A DNA stretch of 64,000 bases from Pseudomonas tensinigenes (GTDB lineage Bacteria; Pseudomonadota; Gammaproteobacteria; Pseudomonadales; Pseudomonadaceae), in contig NZ_CP077089.1 of assembly GCF_014268445.2 (NCBI RefSeq), forward strand, positions 4,147,501-4,211,500, read 5' to 3'. Shown here piece after piece: positions 8,790 through 18,282 of the stretch; position 1 is the stretch's first letter; each line of letters begins with the position of its first letter. The position numbers were made by a program, and so were the translations under genes. The notes under the pieces are model-generated. The model was not told the origin of the DNA. It made no database searches and saw only the letters and a program-made list of their open reading frames with translations.

Positions 8790-9047
8790 ATGAAAAGCCT
8801 CCTGCTTGCCTTCACCGCCCTCCTCGCCACCGGCAGCGTGTTCGCCGCGAACATGCCCGACACCGCCGTGATTCATGACAAATCCGGCTTCTACGTCCAT
8901 CTGGATGTCGACAAAGTCCTGTCCAGCACCGATATTTCACAAACGTGTGGCGTGGTCCCGGCGCAATTGAATTACCTCGACCATCAGGGCCGCGAACATG
9001 TGCTGGACTATCAGGTACAAGGCAGCGGCTGCATCAATGACCATTGA
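8790..9047 (+). CDS. DUF2790 family small exported protein
   Basis: An 85-residue protein with a clear signal peptide (cleavage after VFA) and a mature part of about 65 residues containing two Cys, in SQTCGVV and GSGCIND. The pattern, including LDYLDHQG-like and LDYQVQG stretches, matches the DUF2790 family, which is largely restricted to Pseudomonas and often placed next to metal or cation two-component systems. Here it sits 9 bases before the response regulator gene and is probably its first cistron. The two Cys could form one disulphide. The function is unknown. Confidence 0.82.
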   Translation: MKSLLLAFTALLATGSVFAANMPDTAVIHDKSGFYVHLDVDKVLSSTDISQTCGVVPAQLNYLDHQGREHVLDYQVQGSGCINDH

Positions 9048-9056
9048 GGCTGATCG

Positions 9057-9728
9057 ATGAATATTCTGGTTGTCGAAGACGAACCCAAGGCGGGCAATTA
9101 CCTGCTCAATGGTTTGCAGGAACTGGGTTACAGCGTCAGCCTCGCCCGCGACGGTGCCGACGGGCTGCACCTGGCGCTGGAACACAGTTTCGATGTGATC
9201 GTGCTCGATGTGATGATGCCGAAAATGGATGGCTGGGAAGTCCTGCGCCGGTTGCGCAAGGAAGCGGACACACCGGTGCTGTTCCTCACCGCCCGCGACG
9301 ATATCGCTGACCGCGTCAAAGGCCTGGAACTGGGTGCCGACGATTACCTGATCAAGCCGTTTTCCTTCGCCGAACTGGTGGCGCGCCTGCGCACCCTGAC
9401 CCGGCGCGGGCCGATCCATGAAGACGAACAACTGCAAGTGGCCGACCTGCAGATCGACGTGCTCAAGCGCCGCGTGACGCGCGCCGGGGTGCGCATCACC
9501 CTGACCAACAAGGAGTTTGCGTTGCTGCAGTTGTTCGCCACGCATACCGGGCAGGTGTTGGCGCGTTCGCTGATCGCCTCACGGGTGTGGGACATGAATT
9601 TCGACAGCGACACCAACGTCGTCGATGTCGCCGTGCGCCGCTTGCGGGCGAAGATCGATGACCCGTTCCAGCTCAAGCTGATCCACAGCGTGCGCGGCAT
9701 CGGCTATCGCTTCGATACGCAGCCATGA
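9057..9728 (+). CDS. OmpR-family response regulator, heavy-metal type (CopR/CzcR/IrlR-like)
   Basis: A 223-residue regulator with a receiver domain (acidic pair Glu7-Asp8, phospho-acceptor Asp51 in VIVLDVMMP, switch Thr in LFLTARDD, Lys in LIKPFS) and a C-terminal winged helix ending [11 protein letters not shown]. The receiver motif [21 protein letters not shown] is typical of the heavy-metal subgroup. Its stop overlaps the kinase start by four bases. The stimulus is probably a metal ion but no metal efflux genes lie beside it, so that is inference from family. Confidence 0.92.
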   Translation: MNILVVEDEPKAGNYLLNGLQELGYSVSLARDGADGLHLALEHSFDVIVLDVMMPKMDGWEVLRRLRKEADTPVLFLTARDDIADRVKGLELGADDYLIKPFSFAELVARLRTLTRRGPIHEDEQLQVADLQIDVLKRRVTRAGVRITLTNKEFALLQLFATHTGQVLARSLIASRVWDMNFDSDTNVVDVAVRRLRAKIDDPFQLKLIHSVRGIGYRFDTQP

Positions 9729-11131
9729 GCAGCCGACGCGCGTATTCGCTGACCCTGCGCCTGGCACTGGTGTTCGCCTTGCTCGCCTTCGCTTCGCTGG
9801 CTGGCCTCGGTGCCGCGCTGTACAACGAACTGGAGCAACAGTTGATCCGCCGTGATGACACCGCGCTGGTCAGCCGCGTCGATCAGTTGCGCAGCTTCCT
9901 CAACGACAGCAACACCCTGGAGCTGATCAAGAACAAACCGGCGCTGTTCCAGAACATGCTCGGCAACCGCGAAGCACTGCTGACCATCGGCGCACCAGGG
10001 CAACCGCCGCTGCTGGTGGTCAACCCGGGCAATCTGAACACGCCGACGTTGCCAGCAGTACCCATCGATCATGCGATGACGCTGAACGATGTGCAGCATT
10101 TGCCGAGTGTCGACGGCGTACCGTTTTCGGCGGTGGCAGCGAGTATCGATTCCGGTGAGCTGGGCAATCTGCAAGTCACCACCGGGCGCCTGATGAGCGA
10201 GCGCACGGCGATGCTCGCCAATTACCGCCTGAGTGTTTATGGCCTGGCCTCGCTGGCGGCGTTGTTGCTGGCGGTGGTCGGTTGTTTGCTGGTGTATCGC
10301 GGATTGTTGCCATTGCGGCGACTGGCGAAACACGCCCACGGTATCGGCGTCGGCAACCTTGGTGAACGCCTCGCCAGCAGCGGTGCGCCACGAGAATTGC
10401 AGCCGATGATCGAAGCGTTCAATGCCATGCTCGACCGCCTCGCCAAGGGCTTTGCGCAGTTGAGTCAGGTGTCCACCGACATGGCCCATGAGTTACGCAC
10501 GCCGATCAACAATCTGCTCGGCGAAACTCAGGTCGCGCTGCAGCAGCACCGCAGCATCGAGGCCTACCAGCAGTTGCTCGCCTCTAACGTCGAGGAGCTT
10601 GAGCGGCTGACGCGGATGCTCGACAACATGCTGTTTCTGGCGCGCACCGACCCGGCCAGTGCCTTGAGCCAGCGCCAGGAGCTGGATGCGGCGGATGAGA
10701 TGCAGCGCATTGCCGATTACTTTGAAGGATTGGCGGCTGATGTCGGGGTATGCATTGAAGCGCGTGGCAGCGGTGTGATCTGGGCCGAGCCGATGTTGTT
10801 GCGCCGCGCGTTGGCCAACCTGTGTGCCAATGCGATCAAGTACGGCGCGGCGGATTCGACGGTGCAGGTGGAAGCGATTGCCGAGGCGGATGGCAGCTAT
10901 CTGCGGGTACGCAACCACGGCACAACCATTGCGCCGGAACACTTGGCGCGGTTGTTCGAACGCTTCTACCGGGTCGACCAGTCACGCGAGCGCTCGGCGC
11001 AATCCAATGGCCTCGGCCTGTCGATTGTCGCGACCATCATGCAACTGCATCAGGGCCGCTACAGCGTCAGCAGCGCGAATGGCATCACCTGCTTCGAACT
11101 GTTCTTCCCCGCCCGGCAACCTCGGGGTTGA
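9725..11131 (+). CDS. Heavy-metal-type sensor histidine kinase
   Basis: A 468-residue membrane kinase paired with the preceding regulator. Two transmembrane helices (about 10-33 and 170-192) enclose a periplasmic sensor domain of some 135 residues; a HAMP domain follows, then the dimerisation helix with His255 in [14 protein letters not shown], and the ATPase domain with [12 protein letters not shown] and GLGLSIV. The layout matches the CusS/IrlS group. The periplasmic domain has no obvious His/Met/Cys metal cluster. The gene ends 15 bases before the REPIN array. Confidence 0.92.
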   Translation: MSSRRAYSLTLRLALVFALLAFASLAGLGAALYNELEQQLIRRDDTALVSRVDQLRSFLNDSNTLELIKNKPALFQNMLGNREALLTIGAPGQPPLLVVNPGNLNTPTLPAVPIDHAMTLNDVQHLPSVDGVPFSAVAASIDSGELGNLQVTTGRLMSERTAMLANYRLSVYGLASLAALLLAVVGCLLVYRGLLPLRRLAKHAHGIGVGNLGERLASSGAPRELQPMIEAFNAMLDRLAKGFAQLSQVSTDMAHELRTPINNLLGETQVALQQHRSIEAYQQLLASNVEELERLTRMLDNMLFLARTDPASALSQRQELDAADEMQRIADYFEGLAADVGVCIEARGSGVIWAEPMLLRRALANLCANAIKYGAADSTVQVEAIAEADGSYLRVRNHGTTIAPEHLARLFERFYRVDQSRERSAQSNGLGLSIVATIMQLHQGRYSVSSANGITCFELFFPARQPRG

Positions 11132-11145
11132 ACATCACCACTTTT

Positions 11146-11644
11146 CCCTGTGGGAGCGAGCCTGCTCGCGAAAGCGCTGTTTCAGTCACCGGAGATGTTG
11201 GCTGTGCCGGCCTCTTCGCGAGCAGGCTCGCTCCCACATTCGATCTCGGTTCGGCCGAAGATCTACTGATCCAATCGATCCCTTGTGGGAGCGAGCCTGC
11301 TCGCGAAAGCGGTGTATCAATCACTGGAGATGTTGCCTGTGCCGGCCTCTTCGCGAGCAGGCTCGCTCCCACATTCGATCTCGGTTCGGCCGAAGATCTA
11401 CTGATCAACCCGATTCACTGTGGGAGCGAGCCTGCTCGCGAAAGCGGAGTGTCAGTCACCGGAGATGTTGGCTGTGCCGGCCTCTTCGCGAGCAGGCTCG
11501 CTCCCACATTTGATCTCGGTTCGGCTGAAGATCTACTGATCCAATCGATCCCCTGTGGGAGCGAGCCTGCTCGCGAAAGCGGAGAGTCAGTCACCGGAGA
11601 TGTTGGCTGTGCCGGCCTCTTCGCGAGCAAGCTCGCTCCTACAG
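11146..11644. repeat. Four REPINs in tandem with an exact 135-bp period
   Basis: REPINs start at 11146, 11281, 11416 and 11551, so each step is 135 bases. Each unit has an inverted REP pair around a loop with the TCAGTCACCGGAGATGTTGG segment, and the units are joined by a conserved 42-base spacer containing GATCTCGGTTCGGC(C/T)GAAGATC, itself partly palindromic. The spacer is conserved along with the palindromes, so the copies arose by tandem duplication and not by separate insertions. The last copy overlaps the 3' end of the MFS gene. Confidence 0.93.
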
Positions 11645-12999
11645 TTGAACTGCGCTCGGCTTATGATCAAAGCCATAGCCATCAATGCCACCGCGACGCC
11701 AAAAGTAATGTGCAAGCCGCTGGCAATGACGGTTGCAGGGGCTTGCGTCGGATCCCCCGCCGCCAGCGCAAACACCGCGCCCATTACTGCCGCCCCGGTA
11801 ATCAACCCAAGATTGCGCGCCAGCCCGAGCATCGCCGAAACCACGCCACGCTGATCCTGCCTGACCCCGGCCATCAGTCCGGTGTTGTTGGCTGCCTGGA
11901 ACAACGCGTAACCGACAGCTATCACCATGATCGGCATTACGTACGCGGGCAGTCCCATCCTCATGGGCAACAGTGCCAGCAAGCTGCAACCGCCGGCCAT
12001 CCCGAGCAACGCGCCCGGCACGATTCGTCGCGCACCGAAGCGATCCACCAAACGTCCCGCCGGTACCCCACTCATTGCGGACAACAACGGTCCGATCGAT
12101 AACGCCACTCCGACCATTGTGCTGCTGAGACCCAAGCCCCGATGCAGGTAAAACGGCCCGACCACCAGCGTGGTCATCATCACCGTTGTCACCAGCAACG
12201 TCAGCGCCAGACTGCTGCTCAGTCGCCGGTCGCTGAACAGCGACAAGCGAATCAACGGTGCCTTGGCCTTCTTCTCGACTACGACGAACAACCCGACACC
12301 GCACAGGCTGGCCAGCAACAACGGCAACGTGAAACCTTCGAGCGTCATTGCCAGCGCATAGGCTGCCAGCGTGAAAACCAGCACCGCGCTGCCAGAATAA
12401 TCGAACGCCATGCGCCGCCTTGCTGCCCGATCCGCCGGCAAATAGCGGTACACCAGCCACGCATTGAGCAAGCCCAACGGCACGTTGAGCAGGAAAATCG
12501 CCTGCCAGCCGACATGCGTCATCAACAACCCGCCCAGCGACGGCCCAAGACTGGTGCCCGTCGCCGACATCGTTGCCAGCAAGCCCATCGCGCTGCCCGC
12601 CCGCGATTTGGGCACCGCTTCTGACACCAACGCCACGGTCAAGGCGAACATGATCGCCGCGCCAACACCTTGCACCGCCCGTGCGCCAATCAGCCAACCG
12701 AGTCCCGGTGCCAGCGCACAGGCCAGCGAAGCGCTGGTGAAAATGCCGATCCCGATCAACAGCAATCGACGCCGACCGAAGCCATCGCCCAGCCGCCCGA
12801 CACTGACAATCAAAGTGGTGATCGCCAGCAGGTAAGCGAGCACGATCCATTGCACTTGCTGAAACGTCGCATCGAACGCCGTCGCCAGAATTGGCAAACC
12901 GGCGTTGGCAATGCTGGTGTCCAGCGATGGCATCAACATCGACAGGGCCAGACTGGTCAGCGCCCAACGGGCAGGAGTGCTCAGGGGTTCTCGGGACAT
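11587..12999 (-). CDS. MFS exporter, DHA2-like (14-TM drug:H+ antiporter type)
   Basis: A 470-residue major facilitator with about 14 hydrophobic segments. Family motifs include WIVLAYLLAITTLIV in helix 2, the loop GRLGDGFGRRR (motif A) and a motif-C-like GTSLGPSLGGLL in helix 5. Its last ~20 residues (FNCRSELAREEAGTAN...) are encoded by the terminal REPIN, whose reading also provides the stop, so the original gene end was replaced. The start at MSREPL (12999) faces the LysR gene, with some 100 bases between. The substrate is unknown, probably a drug or toxic metabolite. Confidence 0.85.
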   Translation of the reverse strand: MSREPLSTPARWALTSLALSMLMPSLDTSIANAGLPILATAFDATFQQVQWIVLAYLLAITTLIVSVGRLGDGFGRRRLLLIGIGIFTSASLACALAPGLGWLIGARAVQGVGAAIMFALTVALVSEAVPKSRAGSAMGLLATMSATGTSLGPSLGGLLMTHVGWQAIFLLNVPLGLLNAWLVYRYLPADRAARRRMAFDYSGSAVLVFTLAAYALAMTLEGFTLPLLLASLCGVGLFVVVEKKAKAPLIRLSLFSDRRLSSSLALTLLVTTVMMTTLVVGPFYLHRGLGLSSTMVGVALSIGPLLSAMSGVPAGRLVDRFGARRIVPGALLGMAGGCSLLALLPMRMGLPAYVMPIMVIAVGYALFQAANNTGLMAGVRQDQRGVVSAMLGLARNLGLITGAAVMGAVFALAAGDPTQAPATVIASGLHITFGVAVALMAMALIISRAQFNCRSELAREEAGTANISGD

Positions 13000-13102
13000 G
13001 GGAGGCTCGCAGCGCAAAGGTGTTCTGCCATAGCCTGAGCCTCGACAACACCCGGCGCAAGACGCATGCTTTGCACTCAATACCTGCATGGAACGCTATG
13101 TC

Positions 13103-13990
13103 ATGACCACGCCGGACCTGAACCTGCTGATCACCCTCGACGTGTTACTGCGTGAAGGCAGCGTCGCCCGCGCCGCCAAATGCCTGCGCTTGAGCCCTTC
13201 GGCCATGAGCCGCGCCCTCGCCCGTCTGCGCGAAACCACGGGCGATCCGTTGCTGGTGCGAGCGGGGCGTGGCTTGGTGCCAACGCCGCGCGCATTGGAA
13301 TTGCGCGAACGGGTCAGTCATCTGGTGCAAGACGCCGAGGCGGTTTTACGGCCCGCCGAAGTGCTCGACCCTGGCCGCTTGCAACGCACCTTCACCCTGC
13401 GCAACACCGACGGCTTCGTCGAAACCTTTGCCGCCGCCCTGCTCGCGCGGATCGCCGAAGAAGCACCCGGCGTGCGTCTGCGCTTTGTGCAGAAAGCCGA
13501 CAAGGACAGCACGCCGCTGCGCGAAGGTCGCGTCGATCTGGAAACCGGCGTGGTCGACGACAGCACCGACCCGACGCTGCACAGCCGCATCCTGTTTCAG
13601 GATCAGTGGATCGGTGTGGTGCGTGAGGGGCATCCCTTGAGCACGGGGAAAATCACTAGCAGGCGCTTTGCCGGCGGCGAGCACATTCTGATCTCACGCC
13701 GCGGACGCAGCAGCGGCCCGGTCGACGAAGCGTTACTCGCACTCGGCCTGACGCGAGACATCGTCACCTCATTCGGTGGATTCTCGGCGGCGCTGACGCT
13801 GGTGCGTGAATCAGAGCTGATCGCCACGGTACCGCAGCGGCACACCAGCAAACTGCGCACCGGTCTGCACAGCTTCGCCCTGCCCTTCGCGATGCCGGAC
13901 ATCAGCGTGTCGATGCTCTGGCATCCGCGAATGGGCGCCGACCCGGCGCATCGCTGGTTGCGCGAATGTGTACGGCAGGTCTGCGCTTAA
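13103..13990 (+). CDS. LysR-type transcriptional regulator (divergent from MFS exporter)
   Basis: A 295-residue LysR regulator: an N-terminal helix-turn-helix (DVLLREGSVARAAKCLRLSPSAMSRALARLRE) and a periplasmic-binding-like ligand domain. It belongs to the subgroup whose helix begins NLLITLDVLL, often placed opposite the MFS exporter it controls, as here. The frame also has an ATG at 13088, but the ATG at 13103 gives the family N-terminus (MTTPDLNLL) and has GGAA upstream. The stop overlaps that of the convergent hydrolase gene. Confidence 0.88.
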   Translation: MTTPDLNLLITLDVLLREGSVARAAKCLRLSPSAMSRALARLRETTGDPLLVRAGRGLVPTPRALELRERVSHLVQDAEAVLRPAEVLDPGRLQRTFTLRNTDGFVETFAAALLARIAEEAPGVRLRFVQKADKDSTPLREGRVDLETGVVDDSTDPTLHSRILFQDQWIGVVREGHPLSTGKITSRRFAGGEHILISRRGRSSGPVDEALLALGLTRDIVTSFGGFSAALTLVRESELIATVPQRHTSKLRTGLHSFALPFAMPDISVSMLWHPRMGADPAHRWLRECVRQVCA

Positions 13991-14607
13991 CGCGCGTCGC
14001 CACCGGCAGGTTTGTAGAAGAGGAATTTTTTCGTTTCAGCGGTTCTGCGGTATTCCTTGGCCCAGCTCGGATGAACATTGCGGTCGTGGAAATACAGCGC
14101 GCCGTTGGTGCGATCCTTGAGCTGGCGGTTCAGCGCTTTGCGGGCGATATCCTTGGCCAGCGTGTATTCGGCATCTTCCTTGACCTGATCCGGACGCCCG
14201 TCGCACCACCAGGAAAACTGGCAGCTCTTGGTTTCCGAGCCTTGTTTGACGACAGCGCACACCGTGTCGGGGAAGCCTTCGTGGCCGAGGCGATTCATCA
14301 CCACACTGGCCACCGCTTCCATTTCCGGCGTGTCTTTGCCTTTGGCTTCCCAGTAGATACTGCGCGCCAGGCAAGTGATCGGATCATCCAGCGGCGCCGC
14401 GCCGGCCGGGTCGACCGCCTGCACTTCGGTCGGGGTGATGGCTTCGGCTTTCGGTGCCGGTGCGGCGCTGACTTTGTCCGCCGCTTTCTCCTCCAGCACT
14501 TGGGCTTTTTCTTCAGCCTTCGCTTTGATCGGGGCCTGATCGGTGGCCCATGCAGAGCCTGCCAACAGGGTGAATACGAGACAACCCGCCCAGCCTTTCA
14601 ATCCCAT
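13987..14607 (-). CDS. SleB-like cell wall hydrolase, exported
   Basis: A 206-residue exported protein. A signal peptide (ends SAWA) is followed by an Ala/Lys/Glu-rich linker (about 25-70) and a hydrolase domain of the SleB type with ARSIYWEAKGKDTPEMEAVA, where the Glu is the likely catalytic residue, and CQFSWWCDG. SleB domains are lytic transglycosylases acting on peptidoglycan; in non-spore formers they are taken to serve wall turnover. The start at 14607 was chosen because the signal peptide begins there; the frame is open further upstream without coding character. Confidence 0.88.
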   Translation of the reverse strand: MGLKGWAGCLVFTLLAGSAWATDQAPIKAKAEEKAQVLEEKAADKVSAAPAPKAEAITPTEVQAVDPAGAAPLDDPITCLARSIYWEAKGKDTPEMEAVASVVMNRLGHEGFPDTVCAVVKQGSETKSCQFSWWCDGRPDQVKEDAEYTLAKDIARKALNRQLKDRTNGALYFHDRNVHPSWAKEYRRTAETKKFLFYKPAGGDAR

Positions 14608-14806
14608 GTCTGTTCTTCCGGCAGCGCCCGATGCGGGCAAGGTGTTACGTCGGGGAGACACCCGATTTGCGGGGTCTTCGGTGAGTGTAGACGGCAAATC
14701 CATCGGCAAAGTTGCGCAGAAAACAGGCCGAATGAAGAAAAAAGACATTGCACTCACCGGGGTCGTTTCGCGCATCATGGGCGCATTCAGCTCAAGGGAG
14801 ATTTCC

Positions 14807-15658
14807 ATGCGCTTCATGCCATCCGTTTTGCGTCTTGCCGCGTTGTCCGTGGGCGTTATGTTGGCCATCCCGGCGCTGGCCGGCGATGAGTCGCAATTGA
14901 TCGAGTCGATCAACAGTTATCGCAGCCAACCGCAGCGTTGTGGTTCGCAGGCGTCGAATGAACTGCCACCGTTGTCGGCCGATCCGCGTCTGAGATTACG
15001 CGCCACCGGAGCTGTCGATCTGCAACAAGCCATGGCCAGCGCCAGTTACCCGATGGTCAATGTGCAGGCGATCACCCTCAACGGCCCGCGTGATGCGGCG
15101 TCGGCAATGCAGGCGATTCAGGAGAGTTTCTGTCAGGTGGTGCTCGATCCGCAGTTCGTCGATGTCGGTGTCAGCCGCGATGACCGTGACTGGCGCATCG
15201 TGCTGGCGCGGCCACTGCTGTCGGCCAAGTTGGGCGATGCGCAAAGTGAGGGGCAGAAATTGCTCAGTGAACTCAACGTCGCTCGCAGCCAGGCGCGTCA
15301 GTGTGGTGGTCAGGCTTTCGCCGCTGCCGCACCCTTGGCCTGGAATGCAACACTGGGCACGATCGCCCAGGATCACAGCCGCGACATGGCCAACAACAAT
15401 TACTTCGACCACAAGGACCGCGACGGCCGCACCCCGGGCGATCGCGCGGAACTCGCCGGTTACAGCGGCCAACAGGTCGGCGAAAACATCGCCGCCGGGC
15501 AAGACACCGTGCACAAAGTCGTCGAAGGCTGGCTCGCCAGCCCCGGCCATTGCGCCAACCTGATGAACCCGCAATACCAGGAACTCGGCGCCGCCTACGC
15601 GACCGACCCGAAAAGCAGCGCCGGGATCTACTGGACCGCGATGTTCGGCGCGCAGTAA
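14807..15658 (+). CDS. CAP-domain (SCP/PR1) exported protein
   Basis: A 283-residue exported protein with signal peptide ending PALA and a C-terminal CAP domain (about 155-283) showing HSRDMANNNYFDHKDRDGRTPGDR and HCANLMNPQYQELGAAY, the usual His/Glu cavity pattern. The N-terminal half contains a weaker copy of the same fold start (LIESINSYRSQPQRCG against LLSELNVARSQARQCGG), so the protein probably arose by internal duplication with decay of the first copy. AAGGGAG lies upstream of the ATG. The biochemical role of bacterial CAP proteins is unsettled. Confidence 0.88.
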   Translation: MRFMPSVLRLAALSVGVMLAIPALAGDESQLIESINSYRSQPQRCGSQASNELPPLSADPRLRLRATGAVDLQQAMASASYPMVNVQAITLNGPRDAASAMQAIQESFCQVVLDPQFVDVGVSRDDRDWRIVLARPLLSAKLGDAQSEGQKLLSELNVARSQARQCGGQAFAAAAPLAWNATLGTIAQDHSRDMANNNYFDHKDRDGRTPGDRAELAGYSGQQVGENIAAGQDTVHKVVEGWLASPGHCANLMNPQYQELGAAYATDPKSSAGIYWTAMFGAQ

Positions 15659-15683
15659 ACCCCATATCAAAAACACCACAACA

Positions 15684-15909
15684 CCTGTGGGAGCGAGCCT
15701 GCTCGCGAAGAGGCCTTTCATTCAACATCAACGTTGTCTGACCTGACGCCTTCGCGAGCAGGCTCGCTCCCACAGTGTTCGGCGGTGTTTACATATTCTC
15801 CAACCACCACAAATCCCTGTAGGCCTTCGCCTGCTCGCGATGAGGCCATTACATTCAACATCAATGTGTCTGACCTGACGCCTTCGCGAGCAGGCTCGCT
15901 CCTACAGGG
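15684..15909. repeat. Two adjacent REPINs
   Basis: The first (15684-15775) is of the GTGGGAGCGAGCC type. The second (15815-15909) mixes a degenerate left arm (CCTGTAGGCCTTCGCCTGCT) with an intact right arm ending in CTCCTACAGGG. Both share the loop segment TTCAACATCAA(C/T)G, so one probably derives from the other. Together with the moaA leader they fill the 512-base gap 15659-16170. Confidence 0.88.
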
Positions 15910-16089
15910 AAAATCAGGGGCTCGGGAAGATCAACAACAACCAGCTCAGACACTGTAATGACCGCCTTGTCGAAAGCCTCCATCACGGCGAAAAAACCTT
16001 TATTTACTGGAGTTTGCAAAACTAAAGAAGCAACTTTCGGCGAAAAGAATTTGTTCATCGACGGGATCAATCACCCGTTCATTAACAGT

Positions 16090-16107
16090 GATTGGACGGC
16101 ACTTAAA
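16090..16107 (+). promoter_or_regulatory. Candidate operator upstream of moaA (GATTGGACGG + CACTTAAA)
   Basis: GATTGGACGG is directly followed by CACTTAAA about 65 bases before moaA. Both words recur in the moaB-LysR divergent gap at 20189-20213. Two identical words shared by two cofactor promoters suggest a common regulator, possibly the adjoining LysR protein. The surrounding 15910-16170 stretch is AT-rich and otherwise shows nothing recognisable. Confidence 0.35.
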
Positions 16108-16170
16108 GTTAGCCATAACCTGCGCTGACCAAACTCCTTCAACCGGGGTTTTCATTCCTGCGAGGCTGTC

Positions 16171-17169
16171 ATGTCAGAGCGTGTCTTGATCGATGGTTAC
16201 AACCGCCGCGTCGACTATCTGCGCATGTCGGTGACCGACCGCTGCGACTTCCGCTGCGTCTATTGCATGGCCGAAGACATGCAGTTTCTGCCACGGCAAC
16301 AAATCCTCACCCTGGAAGAGATCTATCAACTGGCGCAGAGCTTTGTGGCGCTCGGCACGCGCAAGATTCGCCTGACCGGTGGCGAGCCGCTGATCCGTCC
16401 GGGCGTGGTCAAGTTGTGCGAGCAGATCGCCGCCCTGCCCGGTCTGCGCGAGTTGTGCATGACCACCAACGGTTCACAACTGGGCAAACTCGCCGCGCCG
16501 CTGTTCGACGCCGGGGTCAAGCGCCTGAACATCAGCCTCGACAGCCTTGATCCGCAGCGCTTCAAACAGATGACCCGCACCGGCGATCTAGCGCAAGTGA
16601 TCAAAGGCATCGATGCCGCGCGCAAGGCCGGTTTTACCCGCACTAAACTCAATGTTGTGGTGATGCAGGGCCGTAATGATCAAGAGATCAATGATCTGGT
16701 CAGCTTCGCCATAGATCGTCAGCTCGACGTCTCTTTCATCGAAGAGATGCCGCTGGGGATCATCAGTGAACACAGCCGCGCCGAGTCGTTTTTCTCCAGC
16801 GCCCAAGTGCGCGAAAAAATCGCCGAGCGCTATACCCTGATCGACTCTGCCGAGTCGACGCAAGGCCCGTCACGCTACTGGCGGCTGGCCGAGGCGCCGG
16901 AGATTCGCCTGGGGTTTATCTCGCCGCACAGCCACAATTTCTGCGGCACCTGCAACCGCGTGCGCCTCACCGTTGAAGGGCGCCTGCTACTGTGTCTGGG
17001 TAACGAGCATTCGGTCGATCTCAAAGCGGTGCTGCGTGCGCATCCGGGGCAACCGCAGCGGCTGGAGAAAGCCATCGTCGAGGCGATGAAACTCAAGCCG
17101 TATCGGCACACTTTCGAAGTGAACGATGATGTTCAGGTCGTGCGCTTCATGAACATGACCGGCGGCTGA
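16171..17169 (+). CDS. moaA: GTP 3',8-cyclase MoaA (molybdenum cofactor step 1)
   Basis: A 332-residue radical SAM enzyme that converts GTP to the cyclic precursor on the way to cyclic pyranopterin. The N-terminal cluster site is Cys25-x3-Cys29-x2-Cys32 ([11 protein letters not shown]), followed by the SAM-binding GGEP motif. The C-terminal cluster site [19 protein letters not shown] holds the second set of three Cys. The protein ends in GG, the conserved MoaA C-terminus needed for activity. Length is normal. It stands with moeA and moaB within 4 kb, but on the opposite strand. Confidence 0.96.
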   Translation: MSERVLIDGYNRRVDYLRMSVTDRCDFRCVYCMAEDMQFLPRQQILTLEEIYQLAQSFVALGTRKIRLTGGEPLIRPGVVKLCEQIAALPGLRELCMTTNGSQLGKLAAPLFDAGVKRLNISLDSLDPQRFKQMTRTGDLAQVIKGIDAARKAGFTRTKLNVVVMQGRNDQEINDLVSFAIDRQLDVSFIEEMPLGIISEHSRAESFFSSAQVREKIAERYTLIDSAESTQGPSRYWRLAEAPEIRLGFISPHSHNFCGTCNRVRLTVEGRLLLCLGNEHSVDLKAVLRAHPGQPQRLEKAIVEAMKLKPYRHTFEVNDDVQVVRFMNMTGG

Positions 17170-17205
17170 TCCCGCCAGTTTCATCGGTTATCGGAACAGC
17201 ACAGC

Positions 17206-18102
17206 ATGATCATCAGACCCAAGGTCAACCAGTTCGCCATTCTCTTCACCCTCAAGGGTTCGATCGCCAAACGCATCGCCCTGCGCACGTTGATGGTCAC
17301 CCTGCTCGCTTCGGCTATCGTGCTGGTGGAAATCCTCCATCCAAGCAACTTCACCAAGGTCAACGCCACGCCGTTTACCTTGCTCGGTTTGTCGCTGTCG
17401 ATCTTCATGAGTTTTCGCAACAACGCCTGTTATGACCGCTGGTATGAGGCGCGCAAGGCGTGGGGCGAAGTGATCGTGCACATTCGTTCGGTGATTCGTG
17501 AAACCCATGTGATTCGTGAGTCGGCTGAGCGCAAGCCGTTGTTGCTAAATCTGTGTGGCTTTGCTCATGCGTTGAACGCGCGGCTGCGCAAGGAAAGCGA
17601 AGCGGACGCCAGCGGCCAATGGATCATGCCGAAACCCGATCCGCAGACGCCGGATTACAGTGGGCGCATTCTACAAACGGTTGGCCAGCAGTGTTCCGAT
17701 CTGCATCAAAGCGGCGAGCTGACTGAATGGCGCTACATGCTGCTGGCCAACCATTTGACCAGCCTGACTCAGGCACAAGCGGTGTGCGAACGGATCAAAA
17801 CCACGCCACTGCCGTTTCCTTACACACTGTTGCTGCACCGGACGATTTATCTGTTCTGCATCCTGTTGCCGTTTGCCATGGCAGAGCCGCTGGGCTGGCT
17901 GACGCCGCTGTTCACGGCGATTGTCAGCTACACGTTCTTTGGCCTGGATGCGATTGCCGATGAGCTGGAAGACCCGTTCGGCCGCGACGAAAACGACCTG
18001 CCCACCGATGCACTGGTGCGCACCATCGAGCGCGATATCCTCAGCGAACTGGGTGCAGAAGTACCGCCGGCGCTGAAGCCGGTGGACTATGTCTTGAGCT
18101 GA
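17206..18102 (+). CDS. Bestrophin family ion channel (YneE-like)
   Basis: A 298-residue membrane protein of the bacterial bestrophin family, chloride- or cation-selective channels. The N-terminal basic part is followed by helices around 26-46 and 55-70, the conserved SFRNNACYDRWYEARKAWG and, near the C-terminus, GLDAIADELEDPFGRDENDLP, the signature acidic segment of the family. It begins 37 bases after moaA and may be co-transcribed, but has no known link to cofactor synthesis. Confidence 0.9.
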   Translation: MIIRPKVNQFAILFTLKGSIAKRIALRTLMVTLLASAIVLVEILHPSNFTKVNATPFTLLGLSLSIFMSFRNNACYDRWYEARKAWGEVIVHIRSVIRETHVIRESAERKPLLLNLCGFAHALNARLRKESEADASGQWIMPKPDPQTPDYSGRILQTVGQQCSDLHQSGELTEWRYMLLANHLTSLTQAQAVCERIKTTPLPFPYTLLLHRTIYLFCILLPFAMAEPLGWLTPLFTAIVSYTFFGLDAIADELEDPFGRDENDLPTDALVRTIERDILSELGAEVPPALKPVDYVLS

Positions 18103-18171
18103 TCCTTCTCTCCAGGCACCCCGAAACCCTGTGGGAGCGTACACCGCGGATATTGATGACAACCACAAAAC

Positions 18172-18265
18172 CATTGTAGGAGTGAGCCTGCTCGCGATGG
18201 CGCCGGCCCACTCAACATCTTCGTCGACTGACCCTCCTTCATCGCGAGCAGGCTCACTCCTACAG
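18172..18265. repeat. REPIN, GTAGGAGTGAGCC variant
   Basis: Inverted arms TTGTAGGAGTGAGCCTGCTC and GAGCAGGCTCACTCCTACAG flank a short loop. A truncated single piece CCTGTGGGAGCG lies just before it at about 18128-18139, the remains of another copy. The element sits between the convergent bestrophin and moeA genes. Confidence 0.88.
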
Positions 18266-18282
18266 TTTGATTGGTGGTGAGG

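Noticed and set aside
11146..11644. CRISPR array
   Set aside because: The repeats are 135 bases apart with conserved spacers and inner palindromes, and no cas gene is near. It is a REPIN array.
15861..16070. 69-codon minus-strand frame before moaA
   Set aside because: Its end is translated REPIN (GASLLAKASGQT) and there is no ribosome site; the AT-rich first part may be regulatory instead.
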